This document shows positions 13,573 through 26,500 of a DNA stretch of 64,000 nucleotides, one piece after another (within the stretch, counting starts at the first letter, position 1; every line of letters starts with the position of its first letter). The translations under genes and the position numbers were made by a program. A model generated the notes under the pieces. That model made no database searches. It was not told the origin of the DNA and worked only from the letters and a program-made list of their open reading frames with translations. Source of the DNA: Mycteria americana (Eukaryota; Chordata; Aves; Ciconiiformes; Ciconiidae); assembly GCF_035582795.1 (NCBI RefSeq), contig NC_134366.1, forward strand, positions 152,753,519 through 152,817,518. The letters run 5' to 3'.

Positions 13573-16500
13573 TTTACCAGCAGGTAAATCACTGCCCCTT
13601 TTGGCAAATTAAAAATAAACAGGCAGTGATATGTAAGTGTCAAATAGTCCATGTGGTCGCCTTGGAGGTATGCTGGGCAAAATGAGACTTCAGCTCCCGG
13701 GAAGCTCGAGTGAAATATTAGCTTTGCTGCACGTCTGTGAAGAGCCAAACATACCATCATTTATAGACTGTGAGAAATGAGGGCAGAACTAGGAATCACA
13801 AGATGACCTGTACTAACATTGCCCTCTATCAGAAATTTTAAGTAAAGATAAAATTTACAGTATTTATGAGTTTTGTGTTTGGCAGATATTTTTGTTGTAG
13901 CTAGCATAAGAAACATATAACACCATATAAACTATAAACACATACATAATTTTATTTATGTGAGGACACAATCAGCTGTACAGCTCAGTGCTCTTGTACC
14001 TTCTGAGCCTCTCGCTGTCGCACCAGCTCTCTCCTTCCAAGCACTGGCACATTCACACAGCCACCGAGTACGTCAGGTTAAAGAACTGATTCTATTGAAA
14101 AATAGCAGGGGGGAGGATGGAAAAAAGGTTGTTTTTCAGCCACATGAGTCCACTGTGTGGCTGCAGACTGCTCGTGCTGGTGCAGCACTGGGCAGAAGGG
14201 GAGGTAACGCAGGGTAGGGACCAGCAGGCAAGGACACAGAAGGCAGATGATGACTTTGTAAGCCAGCTCTGATGTCAAATAGTTTCTTGCCAAACTATGC
14301 CTTAAAACCTTTTCTAATATAATGCTGTGATGGGGAAATACTTGGCCGGGATTATAACCAAAGGATTTGAATGAGAGGAAACTGAGAATTTAAGATCATA
14401 CAGTAAGTTATTCAAATTGGGATTTTTTTAAAGATTTTCTTGGTGGAAATTCTCTAGGTGAGTTATATAGGAGTGAGACAGGGCTTTTGTTTTTCCTGTC
14501 AAAACCACTGTGGTAGTAACCTGTATTATCTCCACTCTAGCGAGCAACTTCTGCGTCCAAAGGTACCACCTACAAAGGCACAAGGGATGTCCTGCTTAGT
14601 TAAATGAGTGCTTGCAGAGCCGGTTGCCAAGTTATAACAGTTAGTACTTTATTGTTACTCGTATCTTCACAATCTTTCATAAAATGTAAGTTGCCAATCC
14701 ATTATTGCTATTACTGCTGTGATTATATATTGCTTCCATTTTTCAGAATAGACAGACATATAATTCATTTAAATACTATTCTATGATAGTGAAATTACCT
14801 AAACCGACTTTTAATTCAGTGAAGATTCACAGGGGGGTTCAGGCATTTAACTCCAGTGAAGTGACATCTGGCATCACTGGTGGCATCACTGGTGTCCACA
14901 GAGCTTATTCCTGGCTGCTCCCACAGCTCCCAAAGCATCCAACCATTCTGCTGACAGACCCCCCTGGGCTCCAAGATTTCTTCCACTGGACAAATTCATA
15001 ACTGCCTGAAATACTGTGCACCCTGCAAGTTCTGCCGGTGTAGCCAGGCCAGCCGAGCTCTGCCGTAGACGCAGGTGTGCTGGCCAAAGAGGACGTTGCC
15101 CAACTTTGTGTTATTTGACAGTGGGACTAACACAAAGGCCGATGCAGCAGCATGTGGGTGGAAGCACCACGCAGTTACAGGGCTGAATGTGTCCCCGGGC
15201 ATTACTGACCATACAGAGCTACAGCCTTCCCAGTCCCTTCTCACCAAGCCAAGCCTGGAGCCAGAGCCCAACAAGAAGCCCCCATCAGCTTATCTGTACA
15301 ACAGAGCTCTAAATCTGAGGCTCTGAAACACAGATTCATGACAGCACTGAGCTTCCCGGTGCCCCCTTCCATAAATCAGGTGCTCTCCCAAATATCTTGG
15401 CTCCGAGTCCTGCATCAGTAGGGAACTCAAGGACTCTCTGCCCTGCACTGAAGAGGCGAGGCAGCGGTCACTGCTGGAGCACGCACTCGGGATCCCAAAT
15501 GCTGTTCATAATTTCCCTCTGCTTGATTAGGAACAAGGCTTTGGACGTGGATTTCAAGACCGTCAGAGTACCTCCTGCCCCAAAGCTTTTTAGGCATGCT
15601 GTTTCAGTCTTTCTGCACCTGTCCGGATGCTGCCCACATTGTACAGAATAATTAAATGCTCGTATGCATAAATACATATAAATGAGAACTTCAACTTCAA
15701 TTGGGGTAATTCAGGAATTTTTAAATTTCTGGAAAATTCAGATTTATTATCTTCCTCAAGCCCTTGATCTGAAGCTGAAAGCTGGGGAGGCAGTTTTAAA
15801 ACAGAGAAGCAGCTAGGGAAGAGACATTCTGTCTCTTTCACAAAGCTTGGCTGAAGAAAAGACACCATTTCTGCTCTGGTTTGCAAACATCTTTTTTCAA
15901 AGACTTAAATTTCAATCTTAAGGCTTGTGTCTCCCAGGCAACATCAAGAAAGATTAAAATGCAATGTGCTTTGATAGGTATCTTTTATTAAAATGCTTTC
16001 GAAAAGCCACCTCCAGGAAAAATAAAAGTAAATAACGAAGTAATACAAGCTTATTTTCTCTCCACTTTCTTTGAATAACTTTGGGAAAACAGTAACATTT
16101 TTTCTCTCATTCTCCTATCAGCCAAACCGATGGAGGCTGGAGGATGGGGTCTCATACAGCACTTTCCCTACGTTACATAGAACATCATGATCTTACTCCA
16201 CTGTGTTTCTTATTTTTCAGAGATTTGAATCCTGTGCAACTTGGTACTGGGATATATGTATAGCAATATTATACTATCTTTTGATCTACAGATATTCCCA
16301 AGCTTTAGAAAATATAACTTTCCATTTTTAGGGCTTTACCCCTGCAAATTGTACAGAATGTTTATTTTAGCACCTTTATGACCAGAATAAAAAAATTCCA
16401 CTGACACATTAATAAAACTGTGAGTAAAACCCTGATCATGTTAAAACTGATGATAATATTTCCATTGTCTTCAGGAAGTCAGCCTGTCAGCTTTTGTTTG

Positions 16501-19359
16501 TATAATATCTGAGGAACACGGTCTCAGAGAATGCCAGAAAGCAACGGAAATCTATACCATCTCTGCCAATCTCTGTTGTGTATATCATCTACGTACCAAA
16601 GAAGAACACGTAGCTCTGCAGAAATCATTGCAGGAAAGTTGGCTATACATCAAAACAAATAAATAGAAATAAAATGTGTGGATAATCAGAACTCAAATAA
16701 AATCTGTATTTCCCTCAGAAATGCTTGGAGATGTCAAGAAACACTGCACTAGAACGAAAAGCTAAAATCCTTCCACCACGTTCATTTTGGAAACACTCGT
16801 TGCCGTGAGGGAACGTGCAATGGAAACCTTGACTCACATATGAGAGGGTTTCATGGGACGGAGTCCTTGGATGGCTTCTGACAGCAGCCTGCATGGGCTT
16901 TTTGGCTGAGGCTCCCGTGCAGCAGGCGTGGATTCCCCAGCTGGGGACTCCCCATCGCTGCCTGGTGCGGCACACGTGCTCCAGGTCATGTAAACCCTGT
17001 GGGACTCTTCTAGCCCTGGGTAGTGTTACTTTCATCACCAGGATTTTCAAACAGCAGCAGCTACTTCCATAACACATCTCATGTGTTCTTATTTTCACTC
17101 TCCAAATCAAAAAGAGCAACCACTTTCCACAGCTGGTAAAAGATCAGGCCTGCCCCCCTGCTGCCTCTTGCCTAACTCCTAGGTAAGCTTTCTCAATTCT
17201 AAGTAGTTTTATCTACAAATATCTCTGTGCACACTCAAGTCAGTCTGTGTTTAGCCTGTGCATAAGAGTTTTCCTGCACAAAAATAAGTCATTTGGATAT
17301 TCAGAGCTGAATACAGGCCTATGCGGACAGCTGTTCTTTTTTGGCATAAATTTGGGTTGTAGGATGAGATTTGTATGCAATGGTTTAAAGAGAGAATTAT
17401 TTTTCAAAAAATACAACAGAAAACAACGGAGGTCAAAAAGAGTCATTACAGTCCCATCCATGTCCCCCCCCCAAAATGAAACTTCAACAAATACATTTCT
17501 CAAGCCATAAAAAAAAAGTGTGTGCGATTTCTTTCAGGCTTCTGAGTCTTCATAAAAATATCCCTGTCAGGCCAGATGGAGCAATGTTGCAGGCGAGTAC
17601 GTTTATAAAAATATTAGTGAACATATCTGTTTAATCTACCATATACCCACTCATATCGTAGCAGCTCTTGTTTTAAATGTTACTCTTTACAGCATTCTCC
17701 AGGATACCATTTATAATTACTGCACACCTGGCTTGGGTTTCTCACTGACAGCTTAAAGACCACGTTGCAGCTTATTGTTGCTGTGTGTTTATTCTGAGGG
17801 TGCTCATGTCCCGATTATTTAATTTGTGTTAATTCTTTTTTCCTATTTTGTTTTCTAGTGAAGAGTTATAGATTGCCTACAGGCCTGCTTTGTACCTCAT
17901 TGATCTTAATTAACCAAATGGCAAATATTGTAATAAAACCAACCACATTAGGCAGTGGACTTTAAGTGGCAGATCATAGGTCCTTGTTCTCAGAATCCCC
18001 TCCTGTGCTTTTACAAGCATGTTGTCACTGTGCAGGTTAGAAATGCTTGCTATTCTTCTCTTAAGTACTTATTTTATAGTATCATTTACTAACTACTCTA
18101 TTTATAGAGGTTAATGCCAAGTTTCTGTCTGATAGCTTGGAGCTATGGATCACTCAAAAAAATCTTACCTTTTCCAAAAATAACATAGATAATGACTTGC
18201 ATTTGCTAGTTACCATTGGCGTATGGCATATATTGCCACATTTTGAGGAAACGACTTGCAATAATAATGAGAAAATGTGTCTATTGTGAAGTTTTATAAT
18301 AATTTCCACTGAAAACTGAATGTTAATAATTCAGCCATTAAGAAATTATTCTTGGTGGAATTTGTAATGTGGGTATTTAAAAATAAGTTTGCCCACTTTT
18401 AATGTGGGTAAGTTTCTGTTTTACTGAGTTATTTTAGAGTATGGTTTTTTTATACTGATACGCGAAATGTCTGTCTAACTAAATTGTACCAGCTGGAGCA
18501 TGTCGAGAGCATTATAAATGGCTGTGGGCAGTTCAGTAATGAGAATGTTTTTAGAAGCCTCTGGTGGTTGAAGAACAACATAAATAGCTGAAGGAAGACT
18601 GACTTGCCACATTAAGAGTTGTTTAACAACACTCACACTTTGAACTCGACTAAGCAGAGTTTGGAGCTGCTACATCTGCAAATACTTAAGGGGGAGAAGA
18701 CCACTGGACTAGAGGAGTTGCTCCCAGAGACATGCAGCCACATCCTTTGCTGGGCTGGCACTATGTGAAGTTACCTTTTTGGAATCTGCAACCGCATTTG
18801 TGTCTCTTCTGTGCTGCAGTTGCCCACTACAGCTATAGGATGGCCCCAACTCTTGCCTACTTGAAAAAAATTAGAAAAAATAAGAATTAATCGTTTGGTT
18901 CACCAAAACCAGCAAACCAAAGTAGTTTGCTTTTTGTATATGGTTCCTGCTTTCTCCAGATAATATTGCCAATTAAGGTGATAAGCAGTTTCATGCAATA
19001 AAAGGAACAGGCTTCTCTAGTAATACAGCAATTTACAACCTGCTATTTTTTATGTAGCAACTACTGCGCAAGGTAAGAAAAATGGGTTTTGGTGCCAAAA
19101 TGAAACTGTAACAGTTTCTTTCAAAGTCCATCTTTTCCCACTCTTTACCTGCATGCATACTGTCTTCTTTCCCAAGCCCTTCACAACAGATCAAGAGCAT
19201 TTAAGTACACATATACTGATAGTTTTGACCACTGAACTACCATTGTGTTTTCCAAGAGCCGATGTGAGGAAAATTAGCCACCTGCAGCAAAAACAAACAC
19301 ACACATTTTCAAACCTCACTATCCCTCACAGCCCTAAGGGTAAAAATTGTATAAAGCGT
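13573..19359. other. Intergenic, nothing recognised apart from one small tandem repeat
   Basis: Contains the 12-bp duplication at 14870 and otherwise unassigned AT-rich sequence. A 134-codon minus ORF at 17119-16715 has no recognisable features. Confidence 0.6.
14870..14893 (+). repeat. Tandem 12-bp repeat, two copies
   Basis: GGCATCACTGGT occurs twice head to tail with no mismatch. Confidence 0.9.
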
Positions 19360-19880
19360 TGCCGTGAAAAGCCAAAATCAGAACTCAATAGTCGGGATGA
19401 CTATTAAGCAGGTATTCTTTATTGCAGCACTGGGCAGCACTGGGGATCGCTCCGCCACAAGTGCTCCACCAGGTTAGTGCAACACATCAGTTCATATACA
19501 GAAAAATCATACATATCCATCAGATTTCCTGAAAAGGGCAGTTTTATGGTGATGAGTTCCCGGAATTCATTTACATAGTCCAAGCATGCGCAGTAAAATT
19601 AGAGTGAGGGTCTTTTCACCCTCCTGGTGGTCTTCCATAGTCTTCCTCACGTTGTCCACTAGTTGAACTTTGGGCTTCCTTTGTCCATATATAGTCATTG
19701 AGTTAGCTCATCAGTCCTTCGGCCTTGGAATGTTACAAGGGGGTCGATTTAAGCTAGTTCTTTGGTGCTTATCTTTGGCACAATTGTCCTGAGTTCCTGT
19801 TATCCGTGATTTAATTAGGAAGCCTAACTAGCTTGCTCAAGGCCTGCTTCATCCTATCAGGTAAGAAGTCACAGGAAACA
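19360..19880 (-). mobile_element. Probable solo ERV LTR, minus orientation
   Basis: On the minus strand the block starts TGTTTCCTGTGACTTC and ends TTTTCACGGCA, the TG...CA boundaries expected of an LTR. Near the 3' end it has GCAATAAAGAATACCTGC, a polyadenylation signal, followed by a small hairpin (arms AATAGTC and GACTATT, 19387-19105 region at 19387-19405) typical of an R/U5 region. No gag, pol or env coding sequence flanks it. A target-site duplication was not evident, so the limits are approximate. It lies about 0.3 kb before the CpG island. Confidence 0.6.
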
Positions 19881-20329
19881 TCCCACCATCAACTCTGCTC
19901 AGCAGGTAACCAAAACTATCTTTGCAGGGGAAGAGAACAAAAGAGAACAAGGATGCGAGTGAAACTAAAAAAATGCAAGTCTGTGTCTTAGTCAGGGACT
20001 GTCAGGGATTTAACCCTTTCAAAAGCCTTCTTAACACCATCTGCTTCCTTGTGGTGGATGAGGCTGCTCTGATCTGTATGTGTTTTTCCCACAAATTCCC
20101 TAATCAAGCCCAGATTTATCAGAGGTGGCCGAAGCCTGCCGTGCCCTGAGGCGGCCATTGCTGGCCAGGCGCTGAGGTGGCTGGTACCCACTGAGGCCTG
20201 CCGGGCCCTGAGGCGCCCGTGGCGGCCGCAGGAAGCTCGGCTCGGCGCCCTGGGGAGGCTGGCGGTGTCCGTGACGGTGGCGGTGCCCCGGGCGAGCGCT
20301 GGCTGTGGGGCGGGGAGGAGTGAAGGGCT

Positions 20330-20404
20330 GGCCGGCCCGGGCCGGGTCTCGAACCCGCGGCGAGAGCCCCGAGCGGAGCTGTCAGTCACTGCGCCGCTGC
20401 GTCA
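20330..20404 (-). other. tRNA-like sequence with A and B box (degenerate, not a functional tRNA call)
   Basis: On the minus strand CGGCGCAGTGA (20396-20386) matches the Pol III A box TGGCNNAGTGG at most positions, and GGTTCGAGACC (20355-20345) matches the B box. Their 30-nt spacing is close to that of a real tRNA. A T-arm-like stem surrounds TTCGAGA. The 7 nt before the A box do not pair with the expected 3' acceptor side, and the anticodon stem gives a loop of the wrong size. It may be a tRNA-derived SINE relic or chance in GC-rich DNA. Confidence 0.3.
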
Positions 20405-20462
20405 CACCTCCTCCTCCGCCCGCCCCGCCTGTCCGCCGTCTCGTGACCGGCGCTGCGGCGGC

Positions 20463-20472
20463 GTCAGCTGAC
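20463..20472 (+). promoter_or_regulatory. Palindromic E-box GTCAGCTGAC
   Basis: A perfect 10-bp palindrome centred on CAGCTG lies 8 bp before the CACGTG site. It could be a second bHLH site, but CAGCTG alone is common and the call is weak. Confidence 0.3.
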
Positions 20473-20480
20473 CTGGCGCC

Positions 20481-20489
20481 TCACGTGAC
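20481..20489 (+). promoter_or_regulatory. CLEAR-type E-box TCACGTGAC
   Basis: The nonamer TCACGTGAC matches the core of the CLEAR element bound by TFEB, TFE3 and MITF, which coordinate lysosomal and V-ATPase gene expression. It lies about 60 bp upstream of the proposed exon 1 donor. Motif and position are seen directly; factor binding is inferred. Confidence 0.65.
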
Positions 20490-20552
20490 CCGCTGGCGGG
20501 TGTACGGGCGGCGCGCGGCTGCGGCTGCCGGCGGGGGATGGAGCAGTGACGG
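20490..20552 (+). other. ATP6V1C1: ATP6V1C1 exon 1, 5' UTR (approximate)
   Basis: The start codon lies in exon 2, so a non-coding first exon must sit upstream, and the CpG island is the only promoter-like region. A good donor (ACGG followed by GTAAAC) places the exon end at 20552. The 5' end is a guess: the CACGTG site at 20482 should lie just upstream of transcription start. A second possible donor, CGAG followed by GTAGCC near 20851, would give a longer exon. Transcript data would settle it. Confidence 0.4.
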
Positions 20553-23500
20553 GTAAACGCCGTTGGGAGCCGCCGCCGGCGGGGCCCGGCCTGCGGGGGG
20601 GGGAGGAGGGCCTGGGCCGCGACGCGACGCGCCCCGAGCGGCCAGCGCAGCGCTCCGGCCTCCCCCGGCGGCGGGCCGCGCTGGGCCTGGCGTGAAGAGC
20701 AGCGCCGGCCGGGCCCGGCGGTACCGCGGGGGCCCGCCCGCCGCCGCCGCCTCTTTCAAGGGCTCTGACAGGCCTCGGCGTCGCTGCGGGGGGTGCCGGC
20801 CGTCGGGGCTGCCTTGCCGCCGCTCTGCCGGGCTCCCGCGCCGGGAGCGAGGTAGCCGGTGCGGGGTTTTTATCTTGCGGAGGGCGAAGTGAAAGCGCGG
20901 TCCTGGGGGCCTGCGCCGGTGGCTGCCGGGGCAGCTGCTGCCTGCCCGGGCTGTGGGAGCTGTCGTCTAATCCCTGTGATCCAGATCAGCGGCTCCGGGG
21001 AGAGCAAAGCCATCTCCCCCCGCCCCGTGTGCCAGCCCCGGACTGCCCCTGCACAAGGCATGTGAACGCTCCGTTGTGAAACCTTCCCGGGCGGAGCTCT
21101 GCCTTCCTCCTTGTGGCCGCTTCTGTTTGCGAAACGTGGAGGCGGTGAAGGCCGAACACCAAGCGTCAGAAGTGATTTCTGAGAGTGAGCGTGAAGAAAT
21201 ACCATCCCGGGGGCTTAGTGCTAGATATTGGGAGACTTCTATGTCACGTTAGTAAATTGGGCTTTCCTGTCGAGCTAAACAGGAAAGAAGCAATTGTCCC
21301 CTCTCGCAGTCCTGTTGTTTTTGAAAAATGCAGTGCAAGGTGTCTTAGTTGAGATTCTGTTTTGACATTGCTATAGGTGTTTCCAGGGTACAGCATTGAA
21401 ACGGCTCTTCAGTGGTTTTATTGCTTAGATTATAGTATACTGCATGAAAGACTTTTCTTTGGAAATCCATTTTTCTCTTACTGTCCACTTTCCTAATAAC
21501 ATAGAAATTAAGCAGGATAAGCTATGGGTAGTAATGCACAATACATTTTAAATAATATATCAAACTTACTTTGGGCATTAAGAATAGTTAAGGGTTCAAA
21601 ACCAGGTAAACTTTAAGGAAAGCTTCAAGGGATGAAATATTTCAAGTGTTTTATAGATGAGTTGTGCTTACTTGACTAGCAGAACATCTTGGCAATGTGC
21701 TTGTTACTTAAATCTCTTTGTAACAGCACATGGAAGACTTACAGTTTGAAGTTATGTTATGAGTATGCTTATGAGAAAGTGTCAAGGGAAACTCAAGGAG
21801 ATGCTGCTCAGAGAAAAGCATGTTCTAATGAATTTCTAGTATTAAGCCCTTAAAAGTGAGAACTTGCGTTCTTTTTGAGTACTAAACAAGATAAAGATGG
21901 GTCAAAGCACTGCTGGTCTTGCAAGATTTAATTCTTTTTTTGGAGATCCTGACGGTTTGGTCGATCAGTATTAAAATAGTAATTTCATGACCTGTGGAAT
22001 CATAAATATTGAGGTAGTTAGCTTAGTACTGTATGTAATCTTGGAATTCCAGAACCTGTTCCTCAAAGTCCTGAACTTTGCTTCAGCAACGTCTATGGAG
22101 AGATTCTTGTATAAACTTTGATTCTTATTTTCCCGACTTTTTTTTTTTCCTTCAGTTGTATAGCAAACACCTTTTGCTGAAGTTGGCCAGACAATACTTA
22201 CAATGTCATCTCAGAAGCAATTTCACTCCTTAGTGGGTGGCTGTACCCATATTCAGCAGAACTAGGACCATAGTTTCTACTCTCTTAATATTATAGTGTG
22301 GTAGGGTACTGAATGGACAATGTTTAGGAAAAAACCACCACCTTGAAAGCATTAAGTTGATTAACTATACTTGTGCTCTAGTATTGAATGTTTTTAAACT
22401 GATAGGTTATGCGATGCAGACAATTCCATTTATGTACGCAGATAGCCATTTATGAATGTTTCTCCTCTTAAGAGTGTACATCAGAAACAACTGAAATAGC
22501 AAAAATAGCTAACAGTGATTAGGTGAAACTATGCTATGATAAATTCTACTCAATAGTGCGTTACAAAAAAGTGCTGGTCAGACATACATGGTGTAAACAA
22601 GAGTTCACTGTCCATTCTTACTGCTTATTCTAGATTTTATACTTTCTACCTTTTTTTGGTTATTCCCTTGGTTTGTTGTCCAAAAACCTACAAGCAGAAA
22701 AGTCTGAGAAAATTTGACTGGAACAATGCAGCTAATGGTCTTTGGGAGTGAGGAAGGTGAGATGATAGCTGATAGGCAGCTTTTTGTTGGGGTTATCCTC
22801 CCTGCTTCTGCTTTAGATACTCAGCTTTAATTAATGCTTTCAGTTGCAATCATAAGCAAAGCAGAGACAGGAAAGAAGTTTAATCATTGGGTTGTTAGCC
22901 ATGTACTTAAAAATTTGAACTGTGCCTTTGGGGTTTTCTTGGGATACGAGATGTCTAAAAGCTAACAAGACTTGCTTCTGCCAGCATGCTTGTTGTAACT
23001 TCTTTGTTGCTTTGTTTTTGTTGTGTTTGTTTTTCCCTCTGTAACTTAAGTTTCAACATACAATGCTTCAGACTGCAGATGTTTAAGTTAGGGCTGTATC
23101 CTTATACAGACAGTGCTTAGTATAATGAAATCCCGGTCTGCATTGAACTAGAATTTTTGGGTGATCACATACTTGCAGTAGTGTAGTTTTAAAATACTGT
23201 CAAAAGTATAGATTAGTCTTTTCAGGGCAAGGTGCAGCTAATAAATGATTGTATCTGTGTAACTGATATTCTAATGTTAAGGCCAAAAAGAGACTGGTGG
23301 TAGGTTTTGCAGGCTGCTGCGATGCCAAGGCATGCCAATTCACAAATACCTGTTGACCTAAAGAAAGAATAAACTCACCACAGCAGTGAATCTCAAGGCA
23401 GACTGTATACCGTTATTTGCAGATCAAAGGAATAAAATAATAGTTTACTAAAAAATACCTGTCAATGTACTTAGAAGATTCGAACACTTGGTATTTCCTG

Positions 23501-26500
23501 CTTTATTCTGTGGTCCTTCTCTTTAAATGTCATGTTTTTTCATTTTACAGTGTGTCAGTATGTATTTTTTTGGCTGACTAGCATTTGTTTCTGTTTTTCT
23601 TACCATTCTGTAGCACTTCTCCTTTCTCTACTTCTTGTTCATTATTCCCCATAGTTCTGATTTCAGACTCCATCCCCCCTCACATAAAACAAACATACAA
23701 GCAAACATTTAAAACTATTCTCTAAACTTTTTTTCCTTGTATGTATTTGAAAATACGTCCATTGAATAGGTACCCGAAATGGGGAATAATCTTACTTCCC
23801 ATGGCTATTAGAAATGGAACAGAGCTTCAGGAAAACCAACCACACAGACAAAAATGGTAAGGGAGAAGGGAAGTCCTCTAGCTTAATGATTCCTGGGAGC
23901 TACAACTCTTCCACCTGTGCCTCTTCACTTCGAGCAGTAGAAAAAGACCTTGGTTATGCAGTTGAACAATCCATTTTTTGCCTCTGATATTAAGGAATCA
24001 TGAAGTGCTCTGATTCATTGGTTTTTAAGCACGAAAAAAGATTTGCTGCAAGTCTGTCAGGTGTTTGTAACTTCAGGCTCGTTTATAGTAGACTTGTAGT
24101 CATAATATGAAGTCTGAACAGTTGGTCTTTGAAAACTAGCTTTAAAAGATTAGAAAACTTTACTTATTGAAAGCAATTATTCTTTGCAATGGGTCTATTA
24201 AAGATTTTTTTTTTTTTGTCTTCCCTGGGAAAAGATATTTAGATTTTTAATGGTGAGCTGATTTTCCCAATCTGTAATGAAGGGAATGAGACTGTGTCAT
24301 TGTAAACATGTAACTGTTTCCTTAGATGATATAATCTCTGGAAACTTTATGCATATTCTTTAAGGGCTATTTATGTTTTAATGGAAAACATGAGAATGCA
24401 ATGTTCCATCCGTTTTACTGAATAGGAGCCTGGATTTCTATGTTATGGCTCTTCTGTCTTCTACTTGGATATTTGCACTCTGCTGCTGCCTGAAGTAGTT
24501 CCTCTTACTTATCCAACGTTCATTCCAAAGCCTCTTCTAGTCCTAGTGTAGTAAAATACAAACAAAAACCAATTTAAAGCTTAAACACTTTGAGTATGTG
24601 TCAGCTGTGGTGGTGTCTCCCTGCGTGGGTGAAGTTTACAGTAAACTTGGCCATGTCTTTTATAGGGCCAGGGTTCAATGAAGTATAGGAAAACATCATG
24701 TGCAATGTATTCACTGAGTTTGGCATGTGTTAAGGAAGATAATGCATCAAAGTAGTCTGAATAAGAGGAAATTTTGTCTCGTTCCAAATTGTTGATAATT
24801 AGTAGACGTCCTCTGGAGACCCGTTATGTGAGATAATCCAGTTAGTGCTTCCCTAAACAAAGAAGCCCCATAACATGCTATGTTATATTGGTAATGACTG
24901 ACGTTGCTTTAATTTTTCCTGATGCCTTCTGATACCAAAATCATCAGTACGGTATGACCAAGGGTTGTTACAGTATGCGCTTTTGAGCATGAGGGGCCAG
25001 TGGTGCTGGAGGGGCCCTTGGCATGGGTTTCACCCCCCTCTCTGATTCTGCTCTTGGGGACCTTCCCCCAGCAGTCAAGGCCACAGCATGGTGGAATAAG
25101 TAGACCCAGTCTTTTCACCTGTCCTTATCAGAGATAGGACCCCTTTTCTCACCCATACTATTCCCAGGAGCAAAGAACTCCTTATCCCTTCTCCTTCCAA
25201 CCTGCTTTGGCAACTTGTCAGGGGAGGAGAGAGAGTAGTGCCAGTGAGGAGAGCACAAATAACTTCCAAGTCCTCAACTTTCTGCTGTTGAATAGAACCA
25301 GCTGCGCAGGTGTGTGGCCCCAGCACAGGAGAGTGCCCAGAACTGGGCTGGGTCAGGCCGGACAAGTTTGAGCAGAGTGGGACATGTGTCTGGTCTTTTA
25401 AATATTCTGATTTCTCAAATATCTGTACCCACCTGGGTATTGTCTGTATTTAGGATTATAGCACTGCTGTGCTACTACCTGGTAATGGAGTGTCGGACAT
25501 CGTGGAGCGTGCAGTATAGAGCCTCGATAACTGGATGCCATCGTCTCTTGTTATAAACAAGGCCCCTTAATTGAAGGAGGATGGCTGTTATGCCAGTGAC
25601 AAGATGTGCTTCATGATATTAATTTAATGGTTGGTAAACTTTCTGCAGCTTTAGGCTTCCTGAGTGGCTGAACAAAAGAATCAGCTAACAGGCCTTTCTT
25701 TAGCTCATCTGTAACTTCAACACCCTTGATAACTTGTTGACCCTAGAATAATTGCACAGATGAAGGACCTATATGTGTTGTTTTGGGCAAAGTTTGCTAC
25801 TGTGTATTAATTCTTACAAATACAATATTTGATTCTCTCAAAAAAAAAAAAATTGAGTGCTGTAGTCTGCTCATTATGAAACATAGGTTAGTCGCTACTC
25901 TTTCAAAGCTGCTACAGAAGACGTTGCAAATATCAAAATGTGACATTTAGATTCTGTCAAGGTACGCTTGACACGTTACAATTTTGTTCTTTGCTCCCTT
26001 ATTAAAAAAATCCAGTAACGCTCAACCAGCTTGTTCTGTTTCTTAGTGACAGAAGAATGTATACTCTTAACTTCTTGAGGTTGTTTGTAAACTAGCTCAA
26101 CGTAATTTGTATTTAGTACAGATACTCTCTTGACTAATGCCAGTATGTGTAACGTCTTACACTGCAATGTAAGAAGGTCTGCAATGACAACATAGGTACC
26201 AAGACTAGAAAGTGTCCTCCTTTTTGTTGAAATTTTAACTGCCAGGAGAACCTTCTTTGCTTGAAAGAATGAACTAAAGTTCATTGGATTTAAATTTTTT
26301 TTTTTTAGGCATTTACTCACTTTAAAATGCTGTCCTAATCTTAAAAGTGATTGGAAAAGCTATAACGTCAGAGTTTAAATTTTTTTTTTCTCTTATGTGT
26401 TCAGAAAAAGTTGTCTGTTGTACAGATGCTGGAAAATATATACAGCTGTGAAAATATGATTTGGGTCCTGTTTTACTGGATTTATTTTCAGTTAGATTGT

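Larger units (their letters stand above)
20130..21120 (+). promoter_or_regulatory. ATP6V1C1: CpG-island promoter of ATP6V1C1
   Basis: Base composition switches abruptly from AT-rich flank to very GC- and CpG-rich DNA, densest at about 20150-20900, then fades into AT-rich intron 1. No TATA box is evident, as is usual for a housekeeping gene. The island holds a CACGTG site, a second E-box palindrome, a good splice donor at 20553 and a tRNA-like box pair on the opposite strand. Confidence 0.85.

Noticed and set aside
16715-17119. 134-codon minus ORF
   Set aside because: Mixed Cys/His/Arg content without a coherent domain; looks like chance.
20330-20404. A genuine tRNA gene in the CpG island
   Set aside because: No acceptor-stem pairing and a wrong anticodon loop size; kept only as a tRNA-like element.
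20563-20892. GC-rich ORFs over the CpG island
   Set aside because: Gly/Pro/Ala/Arg-rich translations in several frames on both strands are a consequence of high GC content.
25075-25365. 96-codon minus ORF in intron 1
   Set aside because: No protein-like features; lies in a slightly GC-rich patch where long chance ORFs are expected.
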